Counted from the first letter of the stretch, positions 42,063-50,818 are shown. The stretch is 64,000 nt of DNA from Nocardia xishanensis NBRC 101358 (GCF_001613365.1 NZ_BDCF01000039.1:1-64000), one strand, 5' to 3'. Made by a program: numbers and translations. Notes: generated by a model not told the origin, from the sequence alone.

Positions 42063-43391
42063 TCAGGCCCCGCTTTCCAGCGCCATCCCGGCGTCGCGCC
42101 AGGACACGATGCCGCCGTCCAGACTCGCCGCGTCGAATCCGGCGTGCCGTGCGAGCGCGGCGAAGCGCAGCGAGATCTCACCGACCGGGCACACGAACAC
42201 CACCGGTCGCGAACGCGGGAACGGGACGCCGTGGGTGAGCATGTCGTCGAGCTGATCGTCGCGGATGTTCACCGCGCCGGGCACGTGGCCGATCCGATAG
42301 GCCATCGCGCCGCGGGTGTCGACGACGGTGGGCCGTCCGGTGCGGTCCAGCTCGGCGAGCTCGGCGGGCGTCATCCGTGGCGTAGCGGCGAGTTCGGCGG
42401 CGGTCGGCTCCCTTCGGCGATCCGGCCTGCCGAACAACTCGGGCCTGCGCTTCTTCAGGTACGAGAGATAGGGTTCGAGCCGGTCGCAGACGATGATCAC
42501 CGCGACCACGGGATCGCTCGCATAGCGTTCCGAAAGATCCAGCGCGCCAAGCGTTTCCAGCGCGGCGGCGTAGGCCGCGCCGCTGGTCGGCCCCGCCAGC
42601 ACCCCGTATCCGGTGGCCAGTCGCAGCGTCGCGTCGACGGCGTCGCCCGAAGCGACGCTGACGATGCGGTCGTAGAAATCGGGCTGGAACAGACCCACGT
42701 CCCACATCTCCGTCTCCGAGCGGATGCCGGGGATGAAATCCGAGCGCTCGGAAACCACCGCGACCGTGCGCAATTCGGGATTGTGCTTGCGCAGATAGGT
42801 CGCGGCGCCGCGGGTGGACCCGGTGGTGCCGAGCCCGCCGACGAGATAGTCCACCCGGTCGACACCCTCGGCCGCCAGGTCCTCGTGGATCTCCCGCCCG
42901 GTCCCGAGGCAGTGGGCCTCGACGTTCTTCTCGTTGGTGTACTGCGAGGGATGGTGATAGACGCCGGGCTCTTTCGCCATTGTCGACTCGATCACTGAAT
43001 ACACGTCGTTCGGCGTGGTCGGGTCGGGACACTCGGAAAGCCCGGGAAGCTCGACGATGTCGGTGCCGAGCAGCCGCAGCAGATCGCGGACCTCGGCCAC
43101 CTTGATCCGGTTGGTCACCGCGCGCAGCCCGACGCCCGAAAGCGCTCCGAGCACGCGCAGCGCCTTGGCGGTGTTGCCGCTGGACGCCTCGATCAGTGTC
43201 TGTCCCGCGGCGGTGACGTCGTCGAGCTCGTCGCGGATCATGCTCCAGGCGACGCGGTCCTTGACCGAGCCGAAGGGGTTGTGCGATTCCAGTTTCGCGT
43301 ACAGCTCGACGCGCTCGAGCCCGTGCACCGCGGGGTCGAGGCGAAGCAGCGGCGTGTTGCCGATCAGTTCGGTGATGTGGCCGTAGAGCAT
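42063..43391 (-). CDS. Cysteine synthase-like PLP enzyme fused to rhodanese
   Basis: This 442-residue protein has an N-terminal fold-II PLP domain of the cysteine synthase/CBS family. PLP Lys44 lies in NPFGSVKDRVA, with the substrate loop EASSGNTAKALRV and the phosphate-binding GGLGTTGSTRGAA. Residues about 335-440 are a rhodanese domain (VVDTRGAMAYRIGHVPGAVNI) with the catalytic loop CPVGEIS near Cys402. Such a fusion could carry persulfide to the beta-replacement site or use an unusual nucleophile. It resembles SbnA-type diaminopropionate synthases only in general fold. The start overlaps the decarboxylase stop (TGATG). It is the last gene of a four-gene overlapping operon. Confidence 0.87.
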   Translation of the reverse strand: MLYGHITELIGNTPLLRLDPAVHGLERVELYAKLESHNPFGSVKDRVAWSMIRDELDDVTAAGQTLIEASSGNTAKALRVLGALSGVGLRAVTNRIKVAEVRDLLRLLGTDIVELPGLSECPDPTTPNDVYSVIESTMAKEPGVYHHPSQYTNEKNVEAHCLGTGREIHEDLAAEGVDRVDYLVGGLGTTGSTRGAATYLRKHNPELRTVAVVSERSDFIPGIRSETEMWDVGLFQPDFYDRIVSVASGDAVDATLRLATGYGVLAGPTSGAAYAAALETLGALDLSERYASDPVVAVIIVCDRLEPYLSYLKKRRPELFGRPDRRREPTAAELAATPRMTPAELAELDRTGRPTVVDTRGAMAYRIGHVPGAVNIRDDQLDDMLTHGVPFPRSRPVVFVCPVGEISLRFAALARHAGFDAASLDGGIVSWRDAGMALESGA

Positions 43392-44965
43392 CAGCGCGCC
43401 TCCGTTTCGCTCGGCACCGGCATCCGGGGCGGAGCCCACGGGGTGGGCGGCGGACCCACCGGGACAGGGGGCTCGTAGTCGACGTCGTGGCACACCTGGA
43501 AACTGCCCGCACGGTGGGCCACGGCCAGTTTCGGGGGCGGCGGCTGCATCGAGGCCGAGGCGGCCGACAGGTCCATGTGGTAGGCGGCGGTGTTGGGAAA
43601 CACGACCAGATCACCGGACCTGGGACGCCGCGGCAGCCAGACCTTGTGATTGGTGACGAGGTCGCGCTCGAGGCACAGTCGTCCGGCGAAATACACTCCG
43701 ACCGGATCGGTTTCGCGCACCGGCGGCAGTGCGTGGGCCGTGTCGGCGGCCGAGCGCAACGGGGTGATCGCACCGTCGTCGTAGCGCTCGCCCGTACCCG
43801 TGTCGTGCGCCGCGCGCGGCAGGACGATCGGATCGACCATCACCTCTTGGTCGGCGGGGGTCACCGCGTCGCGGCTCAGGTCGACGTGCACCAGCACGGT
43901 CCCGTCGCCGAGCTCCTTGACGAATTCGACCCGCGCCACCGTCACGCCGGCATGGTCGACGAGGGCCTTGCCCGGCTCGAGCCAGAGCTCGAGCAGGTTG
44001 TCCGCGGCGACCTGGGCGACCGTGCGCCCACCCTGCCCTTCCAGGGGTGCGCCGAGCAGCTCGGCGAGCATCCGGGTGGCCGGGATCGTGTTGGAGTACT
44101 TGTGGAACACCGGCGTGCCGTGCACCGCCGCGCCGTCGACGTGATAGCCGAAGGTGTTGTCTCCCCAGCTCATCGGCGCGCCACGGCCGCCCAGCGCCGC
44201 CCGCAACGCGCGAACGTAGCCGTCGAACCGGTCGGCGTCGGCGGTGAAGACCTGGCGCAGGCCGCCGCCGAGGTCGAGCACGCGGGGCGAAAGCCCGTGC
44301 GAGTACGCCCGTTCGACCAAGGTCAGGCAGGTCTCGATCGCGCGGACCCGTTCGGCGTTCTCGCCGGAATCGATGTGAAAGGCGAAGCCCAGAAACGAGA
44401 TCCGGCCGCGATGGGCGCTGAGCAGATCCAACGCGTGATCGGCGTGCTCGAACGGAACCCCGAAACGGCTCAGCGGCGATCCGGGAAAGCCGGAGACGCG
44501 CAGCAGCACCGGCACGGCGGCGCGGTCACCGGCCAGCTCGGTGATCCGGCGTAGTTCCCAGAGGTTGTCCACGTTGATCGTCGCGCCGCACTCGATCAGC
44601 CTGCGCAGGAACGCCTCGCCCTTCGGGCCGGTCGCCTCGATCCGCATCGGCCCGAACCCGGCCCCGATGGCGCTGGCCAGCTCCTGCGGCGAGGCCACGT
44701 CGATCGCGATGCCTGCCCGTTCCGCGGTGCGCACGAAGGAGCGCGACTGGTTGGCCTTGTGCGCGTAGCAGATTCGGTACCCCGTCAGCTCTCGATCGAG
44801 GACCGCGCGCAGCTGTTCCAGGTTCTCGGCGAAGACCTGCGGGAAGACCAGATGCACCGGCGAGCCGAACCGGATCAGGGTCTCGTCGAGGGCGTCGCGT
44901 GTGTCGAGGAAGGCGCGAACCAGCGGATGGATCTTCGCGGGTAGCGCCGGTAGCGGCGCCGTCAT
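43391..44965 (-). CDS. Fold-III PLP decarboxylase (DAP/ornithine decarboxylase-like; possibly Y4yA family)
   Basis: This 524-residue protein has the alanine racemase-type barrel and Greek-key domain of meso-DAP/arginine decarboxylases: PLP Lys in CYAHKANQSRSF near residue 70, FHIDSGEN, VLDLGGGL, LWLEPGKALVDHAG, and a C-terminal CLERDLVTN with FPNTAAYHMDLS. It is longer than LysA (about 450) and fits the less-studied Y4yA-type branch. ATG 44965 overlaps the upstream stop as ATGA. Its last 12 codons (RMPVPSETEAR) resemble the translated dispersed repeat. Substrate unknown; an amino acid from the neighbouring PLP enzymes is plausible. Confidence 0.85.
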   Translation of the reverse strand: MTAPLPALPAKIHPLVRAFLDTRDALDETLIRFGSPVHLVFPQVFAENLEQLRAVLDRELTGYRICYAHKANQSRSFVRTAERAGIAIDVASPQELASAIGAGFGPMRIEATGPKGEAFLRRLIECGATINVDNLWELRRITELAGDRAAVPVLLRVSGFPGSPLSRFGVPFEHADHALDLLSAHRGRISFLGFAFHIDSGENAERVRAIETCLTLVERAYSHGLSPRVLDLGGGLRQVFTADADRFDGYVRALRAALGGRGAPMSWGDNTFGYHVDGAAVHGTPVFHKYSNTIPATRMLAELLGAPLEGQGGRTVAQVAADNLLELWLEPGKALVDHAGVTVARVEFVKELGDGTVLVHVDLSRDAVTPADQEVMVDPIVLPRAAHDTGTGERYDDGAITPLRSAADTAHALPPVRETDPVGVYFAGRLCLERDLVTNHKVWLPRRPRSGDLVVFPNTAAYHMDLSAASASMQPPPPKLAVAHRAGSFQVCHDVDYEPPVPVGPPPTPWAPPRMPVPSETEAR

Positions 44966-46251
44966 ACCGCGGATTCCGAGCGCTGGACGGCGATTTCGGC
45001 GTCGTCGGCCGGATCGGGCCGCTGGGCGACGGGGTTGTAGCCGCCGTCGCGGATCGCCTCGAACGCGCGCGCCCGGTTGCGCGGGCTGCGGAACTCGGCG
45101 ATCACCCGCTTGGTGAGCAGGTCCACCTCGGCGACCGCGAGTCCCATCGACTCCAGGATGCCGGTGATGGTGCGGACACAGTGCTTGCAGTTCATGTCCG
45201 GGACGTAGAAGGTCCGGTCCTCCGCGGTCGCGGGATCGTCGGTGGTCCGCTCGTTCGGCGTCGCGGCGGTCTCGACGGGGCGGCAACCCGCCACGATCTC
45301 GGTGAACACCTCGATGAACTTGTCGACCACCACGGACAGCAAGCTGTAGTGCGCGCCGTCGAGCTGATGCGGCATCGCGGCGAGGCAGGAAGGCCGGGTG
45401 CCCGGCGGCAGGAGCGCGTACTGACGCGAGATGAGGTCGAGATCCTCGTGGTACTTGGCGATGGCATCGGCGACGCTCAGGCCCTCGACCGTGGTGGCAC
45501 GGCGCATTACCGTGTGCGCCTCGGCGATGGTGGCGTCTTTCATGGCGCGCAGCGTGGCCACCGATTCGGCGGTGTAGCGGACGGTGCCGTCGGGCTGGGT
45601 GACCAGGGTCGCCGCGATCATGCCGCGCCGGTAGGTCGAGGCCTGCAACTCCCAGAACCAGCGCGTCGCGATCGCCGCGAAGAGCCCGGAATCCTGCATG
45701 CCCCTCGCGAATTCGACCGCGTCGCGGTAGGGCGTCTGGCGCGCGAGCAAGGCGTGCTGTGCCAGTGCCCGGCCGGTCGCCTCGATGCCGACGCGGAAGA
45801 TCTCGAGCGGGTCGTGGTCGGTGGTGGTGCCCGCCAGCACGGCGCGGTCGCGGGGGCCGAGTTGCCCGGCGCGCTGCGCCAGCGCGGTGTCGGCGCGCAA
45901 CGCGTGCCACAGCGCCAGAACGGTCTCGCGCACCGCGATCGGCACCAGGGGACCGAGACCGTCGGAGCGGAAGTGCCCGGTGTTGGGGACCCCGTCGCTG
46001 TCGGTCCACGCCATGCGGTGGGTCGCGCTGGTCACCTGCTGCGGGCGACACGGCCGCATGAAACGCTCCAGGTACAGCCGCTGCGAATAGGTCAGATGGC
46101 CGTTCTCCTCGGGAACCAAAGCGGCGCGGGTGAAATCGATCCGCCGAGGCTCGGGCGGCACCGCCACGTCGCCGAACAGGCCCGGCTGGGCGAGTCCGGC
46201 GATGACACGGGACGCCGCCCTCCGGTCGTAGCGCGGGGCGTCGGTGTTCAC
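44962..46251 (-). CDS. Unknown protein with C-terminal heavy-metal-associated domain
   Basis: This 429-residue protein has an unrecognised N-terminal region of about 330 residues, mostly helical (LRAMKDATIAEAHTVMRRAT). It has several His/Trp pairs such as TRWFWEL and HQLDGAHYSLL, suggestive of a metal- or cofactor-binding helical bundle. Residues about 345-410 are an HMA domain with the copper/zinc-binding MNCKHC motif and EAIRDGGY end. It is neither a P-type ATPase nor a stand-alone chaperone. GTG 46251 overlaps the upstream stop (GTGA) and its own stop overlaps the next start (ATGA). It may deliver or bind metal for the operon's product. Confidence 0.75.
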   Translation of the reverse strand: MNTDAPRYDRRAASRVIAGLAQPGLFGDVAVPPEPRRIDFTRAALVPEENGHLTYSQRLYLERFMRPCRPQQVTSATHRMAWTDSDGVPNTGHFRSDGLGPLVPIAVRETVLALWHALRADTALAQRAGQLGPRDRAVLAGTTTDHDPLEIFRVGIEATGRALAQHALLARQTPYRDAVEFARGMQDSGLFAAIATRWFWELQASTYRRGMIAATLVTQPDGTVRYTAESVATLRAMKDATIAEAHTVMRRATTVEGLSVADAIAKYHEDLDLISRQYALLPPGTRPSCLAAMPHQLDGAHYSLLSVVVDKFIEVFTEIVAGCRPVETAATPNERTTDDPATAEDRTFYVPDMNCKHCVRTITGILESMGLAVAEVDLLTKRVIAEFRSPRNRARAFEAIRDGGYNPVAQRPDPADDAEIAVQRSESAV

Positions 46252-47507
46252 GTGACCTCCTCGGCAATCGTCGTGACGCAGGCGGTGAACCGGTCGATCT
46301 CGTCGAGGGTGTTGTAGACGTGTGTGCTGACCCGCACCGAGTCCAGGTCGTCGGTGCCGGGGCCGGCCGCGGGAGTGCAGTGCAGGCCGGTGCGCACCAG
46401 GAAACCTAGTCGGCCGAGTACGAAACCCATGTCGGCCGAGGTGATTCCGGCGATACGGAACGAGACGATGCCATAGCCGACAGCGCACGGCGCGTAGGCG
46501 GGGCCGGGAAGGAACTCGACGCCGGGCACCGCGCGCAGCCCGTCGACGAGCCTCGAGGTGAGCTCGCGGTTGTGCGCGGCGATGGCCGCCATGCCGAAGG
46601 ATTCGAGCACGTCGAGCGCGCTGCCGAGCGCCAGGATGCCGGGAAGGTTGTGGGTGCCGCCTTCGAGGAGCTCCGGCATGGCGGCGCCGGCCAGCCCCGA
46701 TTCGGTGAGCCGCACCCCCGAATTGCCGCCCGGCAGGAAGGGCAGCAGCCGATCGTGAATCCGTCTGCGGCAGTAGAGTATTCCGGTGCCGGGCGCGCCG
46801 AGCATCTTGTGCGCGGCGAAGACAGCGAAATCGGCGCCGAGCTCGGTCACGTCGACCGGGAGGTGGCCGCCGCTCTGACTGCAATCGAAGCACAGCAGCA
46901 CCGACGGATCGATGCGCCCGCGCAGCTCCTCCAGCGTGGTGACCGCACCGAAGACGTGGTGCAGATGGCTGGTGACGATCAGCCGGGTGCGCGGCGTGAG
47001 CTTCGCGAGAATGTCTGCGGTGTCGGCTTCACCGAGTTCGGTTGTCCGATAAGGGATCAGTTCGATGCGGCGCCCGAATCGGGCGAGCAGCCCGCGCAGA
47101 TGGTGCCACGGGTGCACGGCCGATGCGTGATCGCGCGGGTTGTAGAGGATCTCGTCGCCGTCGGCGAGCTCGGCCAGCCCCCAGGACAGTGCGACCGCGT
47201 TGAGCGCCGCGGTCGCGCCGCCGGTGAAGACCACCTCGTCGGGATGTTCGGCGCCGAGGAACGCGGCGGTGCGGACGCGCACCTCCGAGATCCGCGCGGT
47301 CAGTTCGGTCGCCCACGGATAGGTGCCGCGACCGGCGTTGGCGGTACGGGAGGAGTGGTAGCGGTGGATGGTCTCGACGACGGGCAGCGGCTTCTGGGTG
47401 GTGGCCGCGCTGTCCAGGTAGACCTCGTTCGTTTCGGCCAGCGCGGGGAACAGTGCGCGTACCTTGTCGGAGAGGAGCGGCGTCGAAACTGATGCCCTGG
47501 ACACCAT
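46248..47507 (-). CDS. Cysteine desulfurase-like class V aminotransferase
   Basis: This 419-residue fold-I PLP enzyme of the SufS/CsdA type shows YLDSAATTQKPLPVVE at the N-terminus, PLP Lys in FAAHKMLGAPG near residue 236, and the active-site Cys in RTGLHCTP near 376. It can remove sulfur from cysteine as a persulfide. No suf or isc scaffold genes are nearby; instead it heads an operon with an HMA protein, a decarboxylase and a rhodanese fusion. That suggests dedicated sulfur supply for a specialised pathway. ATG 47507 starts the operon, divergent from the gene at 47584. Confidence 0.9.
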   Translation of the reverse strand: MVSRASVSTPLLSDKVRALFPALAETNEVYLDSAATTQKPLPVVETIHRYHSSRTANAGRGTYPWATELTARISEVRVRTAAFLGAEHPDEVVFTGGATAALNAVALSWGLAELADGDEILYNPRDHASAVHPWHHLRGLLARFGRRIELIPYRTTELGEADTADILAKLTPRTRLIVTSHLHHVFGAVTTLEELRGRIDPSVLLCFDCSQSGGHLPVDVTELGADFAVFAAHKMLGAPGTGILYCRRRIHDRLLPFLPGGNSGVRLTESGLAGAAMPELLEGGTHNLPGILALGSALDVLESFGMAAIAAHNRELTSRLVDGLRAVPGVEFLPGPAYAPCAVGYGIVSFRIAGITSADMGFVLGRLGFLVRTGLHCTPAAGPGTDDLDSVRVSTHVYNTLDEIDRFTACVTTIAEEVT

Positions 47508-47583
47508 TCAACGATACGCACATTTCGAACCGTGATCGAAGGTTTCAGGTGGACAACGTGATTCACGCGCTAGCCTGGAGCGT

Positions 47584-48015
47584 ATGCCGTTGAGCCAAGA
47601 CGAGCGTCAACAGTTTCTCGCGCAGCCGCACATCGCGGCGTTGGCCGTGGCGGCGGGCCAGGATCGCGGCCCGCTGAACGTGCCGATCTGGTACCAGTAC
47701 TCTCCCGGCGCCGAAGTATGGGTGCTGACCGGCCCTGAGTCCGAGAAGATGCGGCACATCCGGCAGACCGGCCGCTTCAGCCTGATGGTGCAGCGGCTGG
47801 AGCCGACGGTGCGCTACGTCAGCGTGGAAGGGCCGGTCACCCGCATCACGCCGATGACCGACGAGCTGCACCGTGAAATGGTCGCCCGCTACCTGCCGCC
47901 GGACAAGGTCGACGCCTACCTGCGGGCCGCCGAGGCGTACGGCGAGCAAGTCGCCGTGTACATGCGACCCGAGCACTGGTTGTCCGCCGACCTCGGCGAC
48001 CTATCGGCGCTATAA
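47584..48015 (+). CDS. Pyridoxamine-5'-phosphate oxidase-fold flavoprotein
   Basis: This 143-residue protein has the split-barrel FMN/F420-binding fold (LNVPIWYQYSPGAEVWVL, MRHIRQTGRFSLMVQ, VRYVSVEGPVTRI). Actinobacterial members bind F420, FMN or heme; the exact cofactor is unclear. ATG 47584 follows GGAG. It is divergent from the desulfurase-like operon with a 76-nt spacer, so they may share regulation. Confidence 0.82.
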   Translation: MPLSQDERQQFLAQPHIAALAVAAGQDRGPLNVPIWYQYSPGAEVWVLTGPESEKMRHIRQTGRFSLMVQRLEPTVRYVSVEGPVTRITPMTDELHREMVARYLPPDKVDAYLRAAEAYGEQVAVYMRPEHWLSADLGDLSAL

Positions 48016-48040
48016 CGCCCGCGGCTCGATACCGCGGAGC

Positions 48041-48475
48041 TCAGTACCGGCCCTGGAGATAGTCGACCAGGTGCTGGCGTTCGGTCGCGAGCTCCGAGAT
48101 CGCGCTCTTGACCACGTCGCCGATGCTGACGATGCCGACGAGCACGCCGTCCCGCACCACCGGCAAGTGCCGGATCCGGTGGTCGGTCATGGTTCGGCGC
48201 AAGCTGTCGACGTGGTCGTCGGGGACACAGGTGCGGACTTCGACGGTCATGATGTCCGCTACGGGTGTGTCCAGCAGGTCGGCGCCGAGCTCGTGCAGGC
48301 GGCGCACCACATCGCGCTCGGAAACGATGCCCGCGATCCGTATCCCGTCGGGGGAGACCACCACCGCGCCGATATTGTGCTCGGCCAGCGTGGCCAGCAG
48401 ACTGCGCACCGTCGTGTCGGGCGGCACCGTGGCGACTTCGCTACCTTTCCTGCGCAAGATCTCCGCGATTCGCAT
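48041..48475 (-). CDS. Tandem CBS-domain protein
   Basis: This 144-residue protein consists of two CBS motifs (PPDTTVRSLLATLAEHNIGA and VPDDHVDSLRRTMTDHRIRH), which bind adenine nucleotides or SAM as an energy or ligand sensor. ATG 48475 is preferred because it gives the family N-terminus MRIAEILRRKG; ATG 48487 is an alternative. It is convergent with the PPOX-fold gene. Confidence 0.86.
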   Translation of the reverse strand: MRIAEILRRKGSEVATVPPDTTVRSLLATLAEHNIGAVVVSPDGIRIAGIVSERDVVRRLHELGADLLDTPVADIMTVEVRTCVPDDHVDSLRRTMTDHRIRHLPVVRDGVLVGIVSIGDVVKSAISELATERQHLVDYLQGRY

Positions 48476-48618
48476 ACTTTTCACCATCCAGACTCACGGG
48501 GTTCCAGGATCGCAAGTTCGGGACCGTGTGACCAGCACGAATCCGCATCGTTGCGCGGTCGTGTCGCGACAGGCGTACCGCGGCCTTCGCGTCCGGCCGT
48601 GCGCGTGCGTCGCAGCGA

Positions 48619-49878
48619 CTACAGGCGCCGCGCGACGCTGCGGTCGAGATCCCTGGCCAGCAGGGCGATGGCCGCCTGCGAGATGCCCGCCGAGGTGGCC
48701 AGGTCGATGGAGGTCAGCTGCGCGATGCGGCGCAGCCGGTAGTCGACGGTGTTCGGGTGCACATACAGCTGGCGCGCGGTGAGCTGCCGGTTCATGTCGT
48801 TGCCCAGGTAGGCGCGCATGGTGTCGAAGAGTTCGGAGTGGGCGTCGAGCGGGTCGAGGATGGTGGCGAGCCTGCGGGCGGCGGGTCCGCCGCGGGTGAG
48901 CTGGTATTCCACCGCCAGATCGGACATCTGGTAGAGCCCGGCGGGGCGGCCGCCCACCCGGACCAGATTCAGCAGCTCGTGGGCCTGCTCGGCGGAATCG
49001 GGGATCTGATCGGTGTCCCCGACGATGACCGTGGCGGTGAGCGCGACCTCGGCCCCGGCGGAGAGAGCGTCGAGAGTTTCGGGGGTGAGCTCGGGGATGT
49101 CCTCGCCGACGGGAATGAGCAGTGTGCCGCCCTTGGTGGACAGCAGGGCCAGCGCCCGCGAGCGGAAGACGGTGGCGAGCTCGGACTGTAGTCGGCGTAG
49201 TTTGCGGCGCGCGGCCACCTGCGCGTCGATCCGCGGATCGCGCTCGTCCGGGTGCTCCGGTACGGAGAGCGCCACCACCTGGTACGACTCCGCGATCGGG
49301 ATGCCCGCCTGCCTGGCCAGCGCGGAACTGCCGCGCCCGCTGAGCAGCGCGGACGCCAGGGTCTGCGCGGCGGTCTGGTGCTCGCGGGCGACCAGGTGCT
49401 GCTCGTCGACGTACGCGTCGGAGACCGCGGCCGTGATGGCCTCGAGCAGTTCCAGCACCAGGTCGGTCGCGACGATCACCTCGTCCACGTCGTCGGCCTT
49501 GGCGCCCTCGGTGACCATCCCGAACGCGATGCGCAGTCCTTCGTGGTAGGCGCGCAGGATGGTGCCGAGCGGCACCGCTTCGCGCGCCCACTGGGCGGCG
49601 GCTTCCCTGACCTCGCCGAGCTGGTCGTCGTCGGGCACGGTCCTGCGGTCGAGCATCTCGGCGGCCAGCGCGAGACAGAACCGGGTCACCTTGGTGACGT
49701 CGCCGCGCATCTGCTCACCGGGCAGCGTGCGGCACGGAGCGACGCAGGTGGCGAAGTAGGCGACCATCCGCGACGCGACGCCGTCGGTGTTCTGCAGCGG
49801 TACCGACGCCGGCTGACCGCCGATTTCGAGCGCCGTGGCGGACGGGTCGGCGGACAGGTCCAGCGCGGTGAAGGTCAT
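48619..49878 (-). CDS. PucR/CdaR-family transcriptional regulator
   Basis: This 419-residue regulator has an N-terminal sensory region, a central degenerate GGDEF-like domain and a C-terminal PucR HTH (LYVHPNTVDYRLRRIAQLTS). ATG 49878 follows GGAG at 6 nt. ACTATA at 49933 (TATAGT on the minus strand) is a candidate -10. Its target is unknown; neighbours give no clear hint. Confidence 0.85.
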   Translation of the reverse strand: MTFTALDLSADPSATALEIGGQPASVPLQNTDGVASRMVAYFATCVAPCRTLPGEQMRGDVTKVTRFCLALAAEMLDRRTVPDDDQLGEVREAAAQWAREAVPLGTILRAYHEGLRIAFGMVTEGAKADDVDEVIVATDLVLELLEAITAAVSDAYVDEQHLVAREHQTAAQTLASALLSGRGSSALARQAGIPIAESYQVVALSVPEHPDERDPRIDAQVAARRKLRRLQSELATVFRSRALALLSTKGGTLLIPVGEDIPELTPETLDALSAGAEVALTATVIVGDTDQIPDSAEQAHELLNLVRVGGRPAGLYQMSDLAVEYQLTRGGPAARRLATILDPLDAHSELFDTMRAYLGNDMNRQLTARQLYVHPNTVDYRLRRIAQLTSIDLATSAGISQAAIALLARDLDRSVARRL

Positions 49879-50304
49879 CTGTGCTCCAGTGCCACGTCGG
49901 ACGTAATGGAACGGCGCCCGAATCGTTGCATCACTATACGAAACGGTTATGGGCTGGGCGAGTGTTCTCCGAGATCGATTACACCGCAGCCCTGTTGTGC
50001 GCGGCTCCAAATACCGGGCGGGTGAAAGGCGTCCGGCGACCCGAGCGCGGCACGGAGTGCCACCGCGCGTGAAGTGTCCGGGACGGTCACAGCGGGGCCG
50101 CGCATTCCGAGCTTCTCGGCGAGGGTTGCCCGGTCGCGCCGGCCGCCGATGCCGGTCACCGATCGACGCGGCGGTAGTCGACCTCGCCTTCGAGCGCTCG
50201 CCCGCGCTCACGCTCGGCCGGAGCCGGACCGAGCGCGAGCCGGGACGCGTGCCGGATATGGCAGCCGAGGCGTCCGTACCGATCACGGGCGCTCGGATCG
50301 CGGC
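49879..50304. other. Gap between PucR gene and small gene, possible remnant
   Basis: This 426-nt stretch holds the PucR promoter near 49930. A minus-strand frame at 49947-50159 reads TLAEKLGMRGPAVTVPDTSR, which looks protein-like, but no homologous domain is recognisable. It may be a decayed gene. No RNA or repeat is evident. Confidence 0.4.
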
Positions 50305-50481
50305 CTACTCCGATCCGTCTTCCATTGCGCCGCTGTGGATCTCGCGTTCTATTGCGACCGCGGCGTAGTGCTGGCCACGAGCGCGCAACTGGGCGATGCG
50401 TCGGTGCAGGGCCTCGGTGCCGTAGACGGCGGCGATATCGGCGACGCCGAGCCGGCGGGAGCGATGTAGCGGCTGATCCAT
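50305..50481 (-). CDS. Small protein sharing promoter elements with the gene at 62665
   Basis: This 58-residue, basic, soluble protein (MDQPLHRSRRLGVADIAAVY, then RRIAQLRARGQHYAAVAIER) has a predicted central helix. ATG 50481 follows GAAGG with 8 nt spacing. Upstream lie a -10 TACACT, an 18-nt spacer and a -35 TTGCAT embedded in a tandem 9-bp element also present before 62901. Both proteins begin M-(D/S)-Q-P. Function unknown. Confidence 0.6.
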   Translation of the reverse strand: MDQPLHRSRRLGVADIAAVYGTEALHRRIAQLRARGQHYAAVAIEREIHSGAMEDGSE

Positions 50482-50561
50482 GTGAAAGACCTTCGGGATG
50501 TAGCGAGGAGTCTCGTGGCAACGCTGACACGGCTCGGTGAAGCTCCTCTGTTTTCGGGGCG

Positions 50562-50601
50562 AGTGTAGGTCGGTGTTCGATACAGATGCAAGTACAGATG
50601 C
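50562..50601 (-). promoter_or_regulatory. Promoter of small gene, with tandem TACAGATGC element
   Basis: On the minus strand TTGCAT (plus 50586-50591) is the -35 and TACACT (plus 50562-50567) the -10, 18 nt apart. Two direct copies of TACAGATGC (plus strand, 50581 and 50593), separated by AAG, overlap the -35. The same arrangement occurs at 62996-63035. Confidence 0.6.
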
Positions 50602-50794
50602 GCGAACATCGCTGTGTGATAACGGTTTTGGCAACGCGTCGTGATCTTGGACGGGTCGGCTGTCTCGGTCGGTTGTTCCTCGGGCCGAAAAGCCGGCGGC
50701 GGCGGAATCGGTCGGCGGTGACCCGGGAGCGCCCGCCGCCCGGAAGCGCCGAATGGCTTGTCGTCGAAACCGTTGTTGGCCGCTCGTCACGGTG

Positions 50795-50818
50795 GTACTG
50801 TCCAGACACATGTCCAGC
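50795..50818 (+). promoter_or_regulatory. Shared operator-like sequence before the ferredoxin operon
   Basis: This 24-bp sequence with core ACTGTCCAGACAC differs at one position from the minus-strand sequence at 57330-57353 upstream of cyp51. It lies 114 nt before the ferredoxin start. It contains two TGTCCAG copies, and the second copy is preceded by ACACA. A common regulator is likely. Confidence 0.7.
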
